Shown here one piece after another: positions 34,457 to 43,101 of a DNA stretch of 46,451 bases. This DNA is from Vreelandella neptunia (GTDB lineage Bacteria > Pseudomonadota > Gammaproteobacteria > Pseudomonadales > Halomonadaceae): positions 1 to 46,451 of the forward strand of contig NZ_JAKVTW010000025.1 of NCBI RefSeq assembly GCF_022489065.1, written 5' to 3'. The translations under genes were made by a program, and so were the position numbers. Position 1 is the first letter of the stretch, and each line of letters begins with the position of its first letter. The notes under the pieces are model-generated. The model made no database searches. It had not been told where the DNA came from and saw only the letters and a list, made by a program, of their open reading frames with translations.

Positions 34457-35407
34457 CTACTCGGCATGCACCTTCTTAATGGGAATGAGGTGCAGCGCCC
34501 CCACCACTACCGAGCCCACCAAAAAGCCAATCACAGCAGAACACAGCGTATTGAAGCTCCAGCCCAGCGTGCCGCCCAAGGCACCGGTTGCCTCGCTAAT
34601 GCCTAGCTCAATATGGTGAACCCACTCATAGGGCGCGTTGAACCAACCCGTGCCATCGGCACCCAGATTGACCATCAGGATATGCCCACCCACCCAGAGC
34701 ATGGCGACGGTACCCACGACCGAGATAGTCGCTAGCACCTTGGGCATGGCCGTCACCAGCCCACGGCCCAGGGTCTGCATGCCCGTACTATCCCGCTGGG
34801 CGAGCTTCAGGCCGATATCATCCATCCTGATCAACAGCGCGACCACGCCATACACCAGAATAGTGATGACAAACGCGACCACCACCAGGCTCGCCAGCTG
34901 TGACCAGAACCCTTGATGGGAGACCGTGGCCAGCGCGATCACCATAATTTCAGCCGATAGAATCAGGTCGGTTCGAACAGCGCCACTCACGATCTTTTTC
35001 TCGGCTTCCGGCCCCTTCTCTACCGCAGGCTTGTCGTCTTCATGCTTGCCGGAAAGCTTGTGCCAGACTTTCTCCGCGCCTTCAAAAGCCAGGTAGGTAC
35101 CGCCCACCATAAGGATGATCGGCAATAGCGCGGGCAAAAAGTGGTTCAGCAGCAGCGCCACCGGCAGGATAAAAATCAGCTTGTTGCGGATCGACCCCAG
35201 CGCGATCTGCTTCACAAGCGACAGTTCACGTTCCGCTGCCACACCCTGCAAATATTGCGGCGTCACCGCCGTATCATCCACCACCACCCCGGCCGCCTTC
35301 GCCGTCGCGCGCCCAGCGGCGGCACTCACATCGTCCAGTGACGCTGCGGACAACTTCGCCAATGCGGCAATGTCATCCAGTAATCCGATTAAGCCGCCTA
35401 TGGCCAT
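34457..35407 (-). CDS. DUF808 (YedI-like) inner-membrane protein
   Basis: 316 residues from ATG 35407, with GGAGGA seven bases upstream; earlier in-frame starts have no ribosome site. It begins MAIGGLIGLLDDIAALAKLSAASLDDVSAAAGRATAKAAGVVVDDTAVTPQYL, the hallmark of the DUF808 family, and has about seven hydrophobic segments. The C-terminal portion contains GWSFNTLCSAVIGFLVGSVVVGALHLIP. The function is unknown in all bacteria I can name. It appears intact and monocistronic. Confidence 0.9.
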   Translation of the reverse strand: MAIGGLIGLLDDIAALAKLSAASLDDVSAAAGRATAKAAGVVVDDTAVTPQYLQGVAAERELSLVKQIALGSIRNKLIFILPVALLLNHFLPALLPIILMVGGTYLAFEGAEKVWHKLSGKHEDDKPAVEKGPEAEKKIVSGAVRTDLILSAEIMVIALATVSHQGFWSQLASLVVVAFVITILVYGVVALLIRMDDIGLKLAQRDSTGMQTLGRGLVTAMPKVLATISVVGTVAMLWVGGHILMVNLGADGTGWFNAPYEWVHHIELGISEATGALGGTLGWSFNTLCSAVIGFLVGSVVVGALHLIPIKKVHAE

Positions 35408-35712
35408 GGGTGATTCCTCCGTGAATAACAGTTGCAGATAGTAAAGCACATAGCGGCTGGGGCGAGTCGCCTCTTTTGCCCAAAAGCAGCTCTAACAATG
35501 CCTCGCCAATGTTATTACCCTCAAAGCATGGGAGTCATTACGCTATCCAGTATCGGTAGAAGGTTTAATTTACTCTCATTTTGATCACTCACAGTGACTA
35601 AAATGCATTCTTTACAAACCTCCGCCGTCCATAAAATGCGCCCGAATGGTCTTATGCTATTTGTGTCTGATACGCTAATGGGGGCAAAGGCATATTTCTG
35701 AAGAGCGAACAG
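35408..35712. other. intergenic region without recognised features
   Basis: About 300 bases between the DUF808 start and the leader peptide of the exporter relic. It should contain two divergent promoters; I see no gene, terminator or repeat that I can support. Confidence 0.5.
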
Positions 35713-35739
35713 ATGGGTTCAAAAAAGTCAGACTACTAA
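35713..35739 (+). CDS. putative leader peptide MGSKKSDY upstream of exporter relic
   Basis: An eight-codon frame, ATG to TAA, with an AAGAG purine stretch nine bases upstream. It ends one base before a strong hairpin. This layout, short lysine/aspartate-containing peptide then hairpin then exporter, is that of drug-inducible translation attenuation (as known for cmlA and cat genes, where a drug-stalled ribosome opens the hairpin). Function is inferred. Confidence 0.4.
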   Translation: MGSKKSDY

Positions 35740-35810
35740 GCCGCAACAACTTTCCTTTCTCGTTGTTGCGGCTGCCTGCTTAAACCACTTCCTTAAATGT
35801 AGGCCGCCGC
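35740..35810 (+). promoter_or_regulatory. putative attenuator: alternative hairpins in the exporter leader
   Basis: GCCGCAACAAC (35740-35750) pairs perfectly with GTTGTTGCGGC (35762-35772). The right arm plus following bases, GCGGCTGCCT (35768-35777), can instead pair with AGGCCGCCGC (35801-35810) with one mismatch, so the two stems exclude each other. A third small stem CAAATAA/TTATTTG (35811-35826) sits directly before the ribosome site. There is no T run, so it is not a simple terminator. Confidence 0.5.
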
Positions 35811-35841
35811 CAAATAATCTTATTTGAACGGAGACTTTATC

Positions 35842-36235
35842 GTGCCTATTAAAAATCCTCGGCTGTGGACTTACAGCCTGCCGATAGCACTGATGCTACT
35901 GGGTCCCTTCAATATTCTAGCGTCACTCGGTATGGATATTTACCTTTCGATAGTGCCCACGATGCCGGAAATTCTCGGAACGACACCCAAAGTGGTGCAG
36001 CTAACACTTACCCTTTACATGATTATGCTTGGCGTAAGTCAGTTTATCTTCGGCCACTTTCAGACCGTTTTGGTCGGCACCCGATACTGATTGGCGGGGT
36101 ATTAGTATTCGCTGTAACTTCCTTGGCACTCGCGATGACCACGTCAGCTTGGCTTTTCTTTTTGCTAAGGTTGCTACAGCTCCTAAGGTAGCCAGTATGT
36201 TTCAAACAACTTCCAGCATTTACTGAAGCGACATG
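35842..36235 (+). pseudogene. CmlA/FloR-like (Bcr/CflA) drug exporter, frameshifted and truncated
   Basis: From a GTG with GGAGA eight bases before it, the frame reads SLPIALMLLGPFNILASLGMDIYLSIVPTMPEILGTT then VQLTLTLYMIMLGVSQFIFG, the N-terminal pattern of the phenicol exporters CmlA and FloR. At about 36053 one base is missing: the expected PLSDRFGRHPILIGG continues in the next frame through ALAMTTSAWLFFLLRLLQ to a stop at 36191. A further in-pieces trace (VASMFQTTS...) may extend to about 36235. Only about a quarter of the usual 400 residues remains, so no exporter is made. The 5' leader looks far better preserved than the gene. Confidence 0.75.
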
Positions 36236-36967
36236 CTTATCCATGCTTATCTAAGCAACGTGAGTTACAGATGAAATTGCTAGGACAATACATCATCGGA
36301 CAGTTTCTTCCATACCTACAGACGAATTTGGTTCAAAAATGAAGTTTTTTTTAAAACGCGAACTGAAGCGTAGTAAGCCACTTTTGGGCACATCGTATGT
36401 CTTAAAATAGTTTTCGGCTGCACCCTCGTGTGGCTATATGATTCCAGTGGAATAAGTATAGGCGCCACCAGAGCTTGCTTAAACGCATGAACGGAAGACT
36501 ATTCTATTGCTCGTTGAGGGCATCTTCACTGGCCAGATCAGCTATGTAAAACTTGCAATACTATCTAAATAATTATTTAATTTCATATAATAATACTCAT
36601 ATTTTATGATCTCTATAGGGCCGCTCACCATCGAATTTCTCTCTGAAAAAGAAAATAAAAATATAACAATTCCTTATACTCAAGCACAACATGATTTCTC
36701 GGAATCAATCTTTGAATGTTACCAAAATTAAACCTGTAAAGGCTTGGTATTGCTGTATTTTTTTACTATCAAAAATTTGCTCTTAGTCGCGCAGATTTAC
36801 GATCTCGCAATCGAGATAGAGTGTTTACAATCATGCCACCCTGGTGACAGTGAGTGCAAACGGCAGCTAAAATAAGATATACCAAACTGTAGCAGGAGCT
36901 TCGTAGCTGTTGCACTAGACAAAGCCAGACTGATGCAAACATGACAATGACTTTCAGGGAGAGCAAG
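36236..36967. other. AT-rich intergenic region without a recognised gene
   Basis: About 730 bases after the exporter relic and before the M20 peptidase. Base composition turns strongly AT-rich, especially 36540-36780. I found no gene, terminator or repeat that I can defend; it may hold the rest of the decayed exporter beyond recognition. Confidence 0.5.
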
Positions 36968-38137
36968 ATGGCTACAATTACTCGCATAGAAGAATACTGC
37001 GATGACCTGCGCGCCATACTCCATGATCTACACGCGCATCCCGAAATTGGATTTGAAGAGCAACGGACTTCCTCTATCGTTGCTCAACTGCTTAAGCAGT
37101 ATGGTGTTGATGAAATCCACACCGGGATGGCCACCACCGGGGTGGTTGGCTTAATTCATGGGCGACTTGGCCAGGGTAAGCGAATAGGGCTGCGTGCCGA
37201 CATGGATGCATTACCCATGGAGGAAGAAAGCGGGTTGCCATACAGCTCCGTGAATCCAGGACGCTTCCACGGTTGTGGCCACGACGGGCATACTACCATG
37301 TTGCTGGGCACCGCCCGCTACCTTGCCGAAACCCGCAACTTTGCTGGCACTGTTGTACTAATTTTTCAACCAGCGGAAGAGGGACTGGGAGGCGCTCGCA
37401 GAATGATTGCCGAAGGGCTTTTTGAGCGTTTTCCTTGCGATGAAATCTATGGGCTTCACAATTCTTCTCAGCATGGCCCCGGAGAAGTGGCGCTTTGTGC
37501 AGGTCCTGCGATGGCGGGTGCCGACTTTTTTGATATTACCGTGACCGGGCGAGGAAGCCACGGAGCGATGCCACACTATTCCCGGGACCCTGTGGTAGTG
37601 AGTGGAGCATTGATCCAAGCGCTGCAGAGTGTGGTTAGCCGTAATATCAATCCCTACGACCCAGTAGTACTCTCGATCACCCAGGTGCACTCTGGTTCGG
37701 CCTATAACGTTATCCCCCAGACAGCCACCCTTGCAGGCACCGTAAGGACCTTTTCTGACAGTGTTCGTGAGCAAACCCGTGAGCGTATGCGCACGCTGGT
37801 CGCTGGTATTGCGGCAAGCTATGAAGTTGATATCGATATAGAGATTCGCGATGTATTCAGTGTGCTGGAGAACGCCCCCATGCAGACGGAGCTACTCGCC
37901 GATGCTGCCCGGGAAATCGTCGGTGAGGCCAATGTAAGCACTGATAACAAGCCACTGATGGGCAGCGAGGATTTCGCGGATATGCTCAAGGTAGTGCCAG
38001 GGGCCTACTGCTGGGTGGGCCATAGCGGCAACATACCAGTGCATAATCCAGCGTTCATACTTGGCGACGATATTTTACCGATTGGTGCCAGTCTATTCTC
38101 AAGATTAATTGAACGTCGCCTCTGCTGCGAGCGCTGA
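36968..38137 (+). CDS. M20 family amidohydrolase (hippurate hydrolase / N-acyl amino acid hydrolase-like)
   Basis: 389 residues from ATG 36968, which follows GGGAGAG; a longer frame starts at 36941 without a ribosome site. Metal-binding and catalytic motifs of the M20D subgroup: GLRADMDALPMEEESGLPY, FHGCGHDGHTTMLLG, IFQPAEEGLGGARRM, GLHNSSQHGPGEV, GRGSHGAMPHYSRDPVV, PLMGSEDFADML. The enzyme would remove acyl groups from amino acids or related amides in the cytoplasm; the substrate is unknown. It is GC-richer than the AT-rich DNA on both sides. It is convergent with the transketolase operon; whether it takes part in that pathway is open. Confidence 0.88.
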   Translation: MATITRIEEYCDDLRAILHDLHAHPEIGFEEQRTSSIVAQLLKQYGVDEIHTGMATTGVVGLIHGRLGQGKRIGLRADMDALPMEEESGLPYSSVNPGRFHGCGHDGHTTMLLGTARYLAETRNFAGTVVLIFQPAEEGLGGARRMIAEGLFERFPCDEIYGLHNSSQHGPGEVALCAGPAMAGADFFDITVTGRGSHGAMPHYSRDPVVVSGALIQALQSVVSRNINPYDPVVLSITQVHSGSAYNVIPQTATLAGTVRTFSDSVREQTRERMRTLVAGIAASYEVDIDIEIRDVFSVLENAPMQTELLADAAREIVGEANVSTDNKPLMGSEDFADMLKVVPGAYCWVGHSGNIPVHNPAFILGDDILPIGASLFSRLIERRLCCER

Positions 38138-38732
38138 AAAATAAAATATATAGTTATATTTTATCGAATAGCCCCATAATTTAGTTGAGTAACGCCACAC
38201 TTTAAAGTCAGTTTATAGGTGTAAAGAAGTTTGAGATGAATAAGTTTTCAAGCAAAAAAAACATCATTGTTTTCTTGGGCGAAGGCAGGGTATTCCTACC
38301 CATCAAAGAGCTATTCCCAAAGCATGGCTTATTCTCAATTAGTTATTACTCTAGCACAGTAAACTTGGTGCAAAGGTCGCTAAAAGCAAAATGGCGACTT
38401 CTACCTCAAAACAAACACTAATGTCTTTAAAAAAACAATATTAGCAAAAAATCAATATGTAAATAAAAGCTTCTATTACAAAGATTAAACGAGCCGTCAA
38501 TAAACTTGAATATAGACAAAGCCGCTTGAATGCTCTCTGACTAGCATTTTCTTATAGTGATATTAAAAATAATTAATTTAATAATTTTCTAGAATACTGA
38601 ACTGATTGGCTAAACGAAGGGAGAAATGGTCTTATTTAGAGATTCAAATATCTTTATTTCGCTTTATCATAGTTTTCATGGTCAATCATGTTTGATAGCG
38701 TTTTGATTATATAATACATTTAACTTATTTGA
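38138..38732. other. AT-rich intergenic region; possible short frame at 38236-38421
   Basis: About 600 bases between two convergent genes. A 61-codon plus-strand frame (38236-38421, beginning MNKFSSKKNIIVFLGEG) is preceded by only a weak purine stretch, and I cannot place it in a family; it may be a fragment. No strong terminator is visible for either neighbour, although the region is rich in A/T runs. Confidence 0.35.
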
Positions 38733-39566
38733 CTAAATGGTAATAACGATTATTCCTGCCACCACAAGAAAAGTGCATATAATTTTTTGAAAACCCAGAC
38801 GCTCCCTTAAGATGATAGCGCCTAGAATCATACTTATCACGACACTAGATTCACGCAAAGCAGAAACCAATGAAACTTCACTTCTTGCCAAAGCCCAAAT
38901 AATCAGACCATGTGCTAATGACATGACGAAGCCACTTGACATGCAAATTTTCCAATTTTCCACTGTAAATGAAAGCATTCGTGCGGCCCCCACCAGAAGA
39001 CCCACTACAAACATTAATGCGCCTTCAAGAATGAATACCCAAAGGATATACGTGACAGCCTGCTCTCCCAACTTGGCACCCTCTGAATCAAGTAGAGTGA
39101 AGCATGCAACAAACAACGCCGTAAGCAGCGCATATCCTACTGCACGATAGTTTGTGGGAATTCCACGCAAGAAGGTAAGTCCGATGATACCGGCACATAT
39201 CGTTAGCACAGCACAGACCTGTTGAGCTGAAATATTCGAATTTAAAAAAACAAGTGATAGTGGTAAAACAAATAAGGGTATTGCTCCTCGTGCAATAGGG
39301 TAAACCTGACTCATATCACCATAGCGATATCCAGCAGACAAAAAAATACGATAGCCAACATGAAGTGGCACTGAGAAAGCCAAGAACCACCATGCTCGCG
39401 GTTCCAGCGGGGGTACGAATGGCAGTGCTACTAAACATATTAAGCCAGAAGTCGCAGCCATGAGGGTCAACGATCTAAATTGATCACTACCTTTCTTTAC
39501 GAGTAAATTCCAGCTCGAGTGTAAGAATGCCGCGCAAAGCACCACAATGAAGGTTAATGTATCCAT
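38733..39566 (-). CDS. DMT-superfamily transporter (EamA family), last gene of the transketolase operon
   Basis: 277 residues with about ten hydrophobic segments in two EamA repeats. Visible marks include FLHSSWNLLVKKGSDQFRSLTLMAATSGL near the start, SAGYRYGDMSQVYPIARGAIPLFVLPLSLVFL at the end of the first repeat, and ALARSEVSLVSALRESSVVISMILGAIILRERLG in the second. The ATG lies one base after the stop of the C26 gene, so it is co-translated with the seven-gene operon. As the only membrane protein in the operon, it is the obvious exporter for the product, an inference from context. Confidence 0.85.
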   Translation of the reverse strand: MDTLTFIVVLCAAFLHSSWNLLVKKGSDQFRSLTLMAATSGLICLVALPFVPPLEPRAWWFLAFSVPLHVGYRIFLSAGYRYGDMSQVYPIARGAIPLFVLPLSLVFLNSNISAQQVCAVLTICAGIIGLTFLRGIPTNYRAVGYALLTALFVACFTLLDSEGAKLGEQAVTYILWVFILEGALMFVVGLLVGAARMLSFTVENWKICMSSGFVMSLAHGLIIWALARSEVSLVSALRESSVVISMILGAIILRERLGFQKIICTFLVVAGIIVITI

Positions 39567-39567
39567 A

Positions 39568-40374
39568 TCATAAAATCAGCCGTTCTGCGCGATGCTTCAT
39601 ACATACTTCCCTATACTCTTTAATTATCGATTGTTCCAAACGACCTGTGGCTGATCGCCACTCCAAGTGCCATTGAACGCCCAAGGCAAATTGATCGTGA
39701 TAGTTATACGAGATCGCTTCGACCACCCCATCATTCGATCGGGCTTCAACATTGACTCCTACCCCTAAAGTTGATATAGCCTGGCCATGAAGTGAATTGA
39801 CCTCAATGCTCCGGCTGTCTCCATCAATAGGCTCCATCAACTTCGAAATGAATCCATACGGTTCTATATGAATAAAGTGACTCGGTTCATACCTCTTGCT
39901 CCACACTTTACCTTTGTCAGACCTATGATCAATTACCCCCTTTTCCTTATGAACTTCCTGATAAAGGTCTCCGCCAAGCGCAACATTTAGTTCTTGCATA
40001 CCACGGCAAAGGCCTAGGATAGGAACACGTTGCTCTACTAAAAGACGGATTAATGGTAAAACCGTCAAATCTCGAGCATGATCTGTAAGGCCTTTTATTT
40101 CAACGGGCCTAAAGACATCACCTTGAAGCCGATGACCAACATTCGATGGGGATCCGGGTAAAAGGAGACCATCAATAGAGTTGGCAATGGCATGATGAAA
40201 TTTATCGCTAGGCGCCTCTAAAGCCGGTATTAGGAGTGGAACTCCCGACATCTCAAACTGTACAAAATCAACGTACTTACTAAATACCGTTTGGTGGATA
40301 AGAGGCGGGTAGTCGCCAAAAGCTATGGGCCTTGCGCAACTAGCTATCCCAATAACCGGAGCATTGGAAGTCAT
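39568..40374 (-). CDS. class I glutamine amidotransferase-like / PuuD-type gamma-glutamyl hydrolase (C26)
   Basis: 268 residues. The nucleophile elbow GLCRGMQELNVALGG (Cys near residue 125) and the WHLEW motif (catalytic His and Glu near 230) are complete, so an active glutaminase or gamma-glutamyl hydrolase is expected. Similar proteins (PuuD) hydrolyse gamma-glutamyl-GABA. Its start overlaps the stop of the nucleotidyltransferase-like gene by four bases. In this operon it could remove a gamma-glutamyl protecting group or supply ammonia; the text cannot decide. No synthetase domain is fused to it. Confidence 0.82.
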   Translation of the reverse strand: MTSNAPVIGIASCARPIAFGDYPPLIHQTVFSKYVDFVQFEMSGVPLLIPALEAPSDKFHHAIANSIDGLLLPGSPSNVGHRLQGDVFRPVEIKGLTDHARDLTVLPLIRLLVEQRVPILGLCRGMQELNVALGGDLYQEVHKEKGVIDHRSDKGKVWSKRYEPSHFIHIEPYGFISKLMEPIDGDSRSIEVNSLHGQAISTLGVGVNVEARSNDGVVEAISYNYHDQFALGVQWHLEWRSATGRLEQSIIKEYREVCMKHRAERLIL

Positions 40375-41396
40375 TTAAACCACTCTCGTATTGATAATCC
40401 ATTGATGCTGTACGCTTTCTTACGGTAGATAACTTCCATATCAGAATATTCGCCAGCCTCTTCTTTAACATGCGCATCAAGCAAACGTAATGCAGCCTCT
40501 CCCGATGGATACTCCTCCTGTGATTCGATGAGGGGCACCCCAGCGCGGAAAAGATCATCACAGAAATCAAATGTATGGAGAATGAACTCTTTCAGTTCGT
40601 TTTCCGTTAAGAAACTACCAGTTAAAAGCAAAGACTCGAACCGACTTAGTATTGTTTTTTCCACTTTGAGCTTACGAGCGTATGGAATAATCCATTTGCG
40701 GTGATAATTTGTGTTCCCACATAGGTGGCAATACGCATGAAACTGCGTGACCATGTTCTCCCGAGCTAAATCTGCACATCTAATTAGTTCGTTATTTTCC
40801 CATGCACCAAGGATATCCAATAACACTGAAAAATCTGAAGCCTTCCAACGATACATCAGGTACAAAAAGCGTGCGATACCTATACGTTCACGTAACTCAT
40901 CGAGATACTCAGTGTTTTGTATGTCAGCACAATTAAACATTCTATGAAGAAAAGCCATTTCCCGGACAGGTAATGTCTTTGTCAGCAAAATTAGAGACCG
41001 TGTAGCGTATGAAAATATTTCTTCAACCGTTGACACTAACTGCTCAACTTCCGCGAATGTCCGATACTCAATATCAATTTTTATTTGAGTTCCTGGGATG
41101 ACCGTATGTATTAGAAATACATCTTGAGCTGGGAGCTCGCCATCAACAAGCGTTCGATCTCGACTAAGTATCCGATAATGGTTCTGAGGGCGGATCATAG
41201 ATGCAGTCAACGTTTCTCGAACCAACACGTGGACATCGACGTCTGAATGCCTATTGCCTAGACCTTCAATGAGAGAGCCGCCAACAAAGGCAGCATCGCC
41301 TTCAGTCAGGTAAGCATTATCAAGAATGAATTGCACAGGAAGCTTTACACTTCCATCCAACAGATGAAGACTGTCCAATTCTGTTAAGCGCATCAT
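40371..41396 (-). CDS. nucleotidyltransferase-fold protein
   Basis: 341 residues from ATG 41396, overlapping the preceding stop (ATGA) and preceded by AAGGAG. Residues about 35-55 hold the pol-beta-type nucleotidyltransferase signature FVGGSLIEGLGNRHSDVDVHVLV (G-S then D-x-D), and the third carboxylate is in IKIDIEY near residue 110. The C-terminal about 200 residues are helical and unlike any family I can name; they contain a possible metal site (YCHLCGNTNYHRKW). It probably transfers a nucleotide to a small acceptor, by analogy with antibiotic nucleotidyltransferases. The residues needed for catalysis appear intact. Confidence 0.7.
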   Translation of the reverse strand: MMRLTELDSLHLLDGSVKLPVQFILDNAYLTEGDAAFVGGSLIEGLGNRHSDVDVHVLVRETLTASMIRPQNHYRILSRDRTLVDGELPAQDVFLIHTVIPGTQIKIDIEYRTFAEVEQLVSTVEEIFSYATRSLILLTKTLPVREMAFLHRMFNCADIQNTEYLDELRERIGIARFLYLMYRWKASDFSVLLDILGAWENNELIRCADLARENMVTQFHAYCHLCGNTNYHRKWIIPYARKLKVEKTILSRFESLLLTGSFLTENELKEFILHTFDFCDDLFRAGVPLIESQEEYPSGEAALRLLDAHVKEEAGEYSDMEVIYRKKAYSINGLSIREWFK

Positions 41397-42349
41397 TCTG
41401 CTCCTTCCCAAAGTACTTTTACTTCGTCTACGGCTTTAGCATCAAGAATTGGTTTCACACCAGGTCGGTCATGCTCAATTAGCTCTGCAGCAACCGTCAG
41501 AAAATCCCAGTCGTCGCATTTGTGTTGACGTAGCCCAAAAGACTGCGAAAGCTCATGCAACGACCAAGTTTTAATAGAGCGTTTTTCCCAAAGCTTGGCA
41601 AAATAGGGCCTAGACAAAACAAGCCTCTCAATAACTTCTTCGGGGCTGACACTATGGCATAAACAGTTTTTTTCGATACGCAGCGCTTCCGCTTGCGCTG
41701 AATCAGATCTCTCGTGACTAATTAATCTGTCTACGATAGTCTCCTGTTGGATATCGTCATACAATATACCTAGCTCTCTAATAATATCGGCGGGTTCATC
41801 TGGTGTGTGGACGAAGCCAAGCATTCGATTATGCATTCCGATTTCGCTTCGTAATTGATCCGGTCGACGCCGACTCTCATGAGCTGATCCCTTCTGCGCC
41901 CACATCCGCACCGAAGCAGGAATAGTGGAGGACATTGTATCCTTCAGGAGCAGCAAGAGTGATGGAGCCAAGGAGTTGCCGAAAGTAGTCAAGGCAACTC
42001 GGTCATAAGTTGCAGCATTCCACTGAAAACGCCAGATGTGATGACCTGCATTTCTACCAATGGGAGCAGGCATAGCGTGTACAACCGACATGCCCAACCT
42101 ATTTAGGTAGTTGATAATCTTTACTGTGAGCCGTCGTGCTAAACCTTCTGGCTTAATTATTAGAAAGGTGTATCGATAGAAGTCCTCTCCACGGATACCG
42201 CTATTCATCAAGCTTTGCCATATGTTATCGGCGACAAATTCCCCACTATACAGCTCAGCTTTCCGACTCTGTTTGGTAAGCAATACCCACGGGGGAGTCG
42301 TACTTAGATATCGCGCTTCTTCTCGCACGTTTATTGATGAACGGTTCAT
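41393..42349 (-). CDS. NDK-fold protein with long C-terminal extension
   Basis: 318 residues against about 140 for normal nucleoside-diphosphate kinase. The domain begins near residue 58: YTFLIIKPEGLARRLTVKIINYLNRLG matches the conserved KPD..R start. LRSEIGMHNRMLGFVHTPDEPADIIRELGILY matches the R..N...H.SD....A.rEi block, including the catalytic His (in FVHTPDE). About 110 further residues follow, unlike any NDK, and about 55 residues precede the domain. It may phosphorylate a small-molecule (di)phosphate or be a catalytically altered relative. It overlaps both neighbours by four bases. Confidence 0.65.
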   Translation of the reverse strand: MNRSSINVREEARYLSTTPPWVLLTKQSRKAELYSGEFVADNIWQSLMNSGIRGEDFYRYTFLIIKPEGLARRLTVKIINYLNRLGMSVVHAMPAPIGRNAGHHIWRFQWNAATYDRVALTTFGNSLAPSLLLLLKDTMSSTIPASVRMWAQKGSAHESRRRPDQLRSEIGMHNRMLGFVHTPDEPADIIRELGILYDDIQQETIVDRLISHERSDSAQAEALRIEKNCLCHSVSPEEVIERLVLSRPYFAKLWEKRSIKTWSLHELSQSFGLRQHKCDDWDFLTVAAELIEHDRPGVKPILDAKAVDEVKVLWEGAE

Positions 42350-43101
42350 GTGCCCCCCTGCAGGTTAGCCCCGAGTGTATTTTGCAACCGCTCATCCAAC
42401 GGATCGTAATAAAAGAGCATCGTGTGAGGTGCCATCTCGGAATAGTGAGAGAGAATTCGCCGATGTCTGCTCAACCTGTGGCTTTCAGCGCGCCTAATTG
42501 CCTTTAGTGTTTCGAGCGTCTCATCAATATCATCGTTTATTAGGTAATAGTCATGATCTCCAACATATCCCAAGTCTTGAAGTGCCATCTTTACCTTGAT
42601 CTCACGGTCAATACCTCTCTCTGTTCCTCGATTGCTCAGTCGCTCCAGCAAATGCCGTAAGGACGGCGGAATTATGAAGATACCAATAGTTCGATCTGGA
42701 AATTTCCTCTTGAAATTGATATACAATTGAGGAGTGTAATCAAGGACGACATCACAGCCCTTTTCGATCGCGTCGTATAGTGGTTGAATAGGTGTTCCAT
42801 AATACTTATTTGGCGACGGATTAACCCATTGTGCGAATGCACCCTCCTCCACTAACTCGCGAAACCGTTTAAATGTAACAAACTCATACAAACCAGTTTC
42901 GTCAATCTGTGCAGTTGGCCGAGGTTTTCGAGTTGTAATGTTCGGAATGTATTCAATTTCTGGCGATTGTCGACGCCATTTCTGTATTAAAGTTGTTTTA
43001 CCTGTTCCTCCGGGGCCAGATAGTGCAATGAAAAGGCTTGGCTTAGGAGATCTAAGATTTGTATCCAGCATATCATTATTTAAGCGTAACTGATCCATCA
43101 T
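42346..43101 (-). CDS. guanylate-kinase-like protein
   Basis: 251 residues from ATG 43101 (AGGAGG five bases upstream; ATG 43098 is equally possible and GTG 43104 unlikely). The P-loop SGPGGTGKTTLI is near residue 29, and NITTRKPRPTAQIDETGLYEFVTFKRFRELVEEGAF follows the GMP-binding text of guanylate kinases, with the arginines kept. In the place where guanylate kinases have a Glu that reads guanine (F-L-E), the sequence is FAQW, and one residue is inserted before the YYGT motif. The C-terminal 45 residues are additional. It is therefore probably a kinase for something other than GMP, within this pathway. A normal gmk for the cell must lie elsewhere. Confidence 0.78.
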   Translation of the reverse strand: MMDQLRLNNDMLDTNLRSPKPSLFIALSGPGGTGKTTLIQKWRRQSPEIEYIPNITTRKPRPTAQIDETGLYEFVTFKRFRELVEEGAFAQWVNPSPNKYYGTPIQPLYDAIEKGCDVVLDYTPQLYINFKRKFPDRTIGIFIIPPSLRHLLERLSNRGTERGIDREIKVKMALQDLGYVGDHDYYLINDDIDETLETLKAIRRAESHRLSRHRRILSHYSEMAPHTMLFYYDPLDERLQNTLGANLQGGT

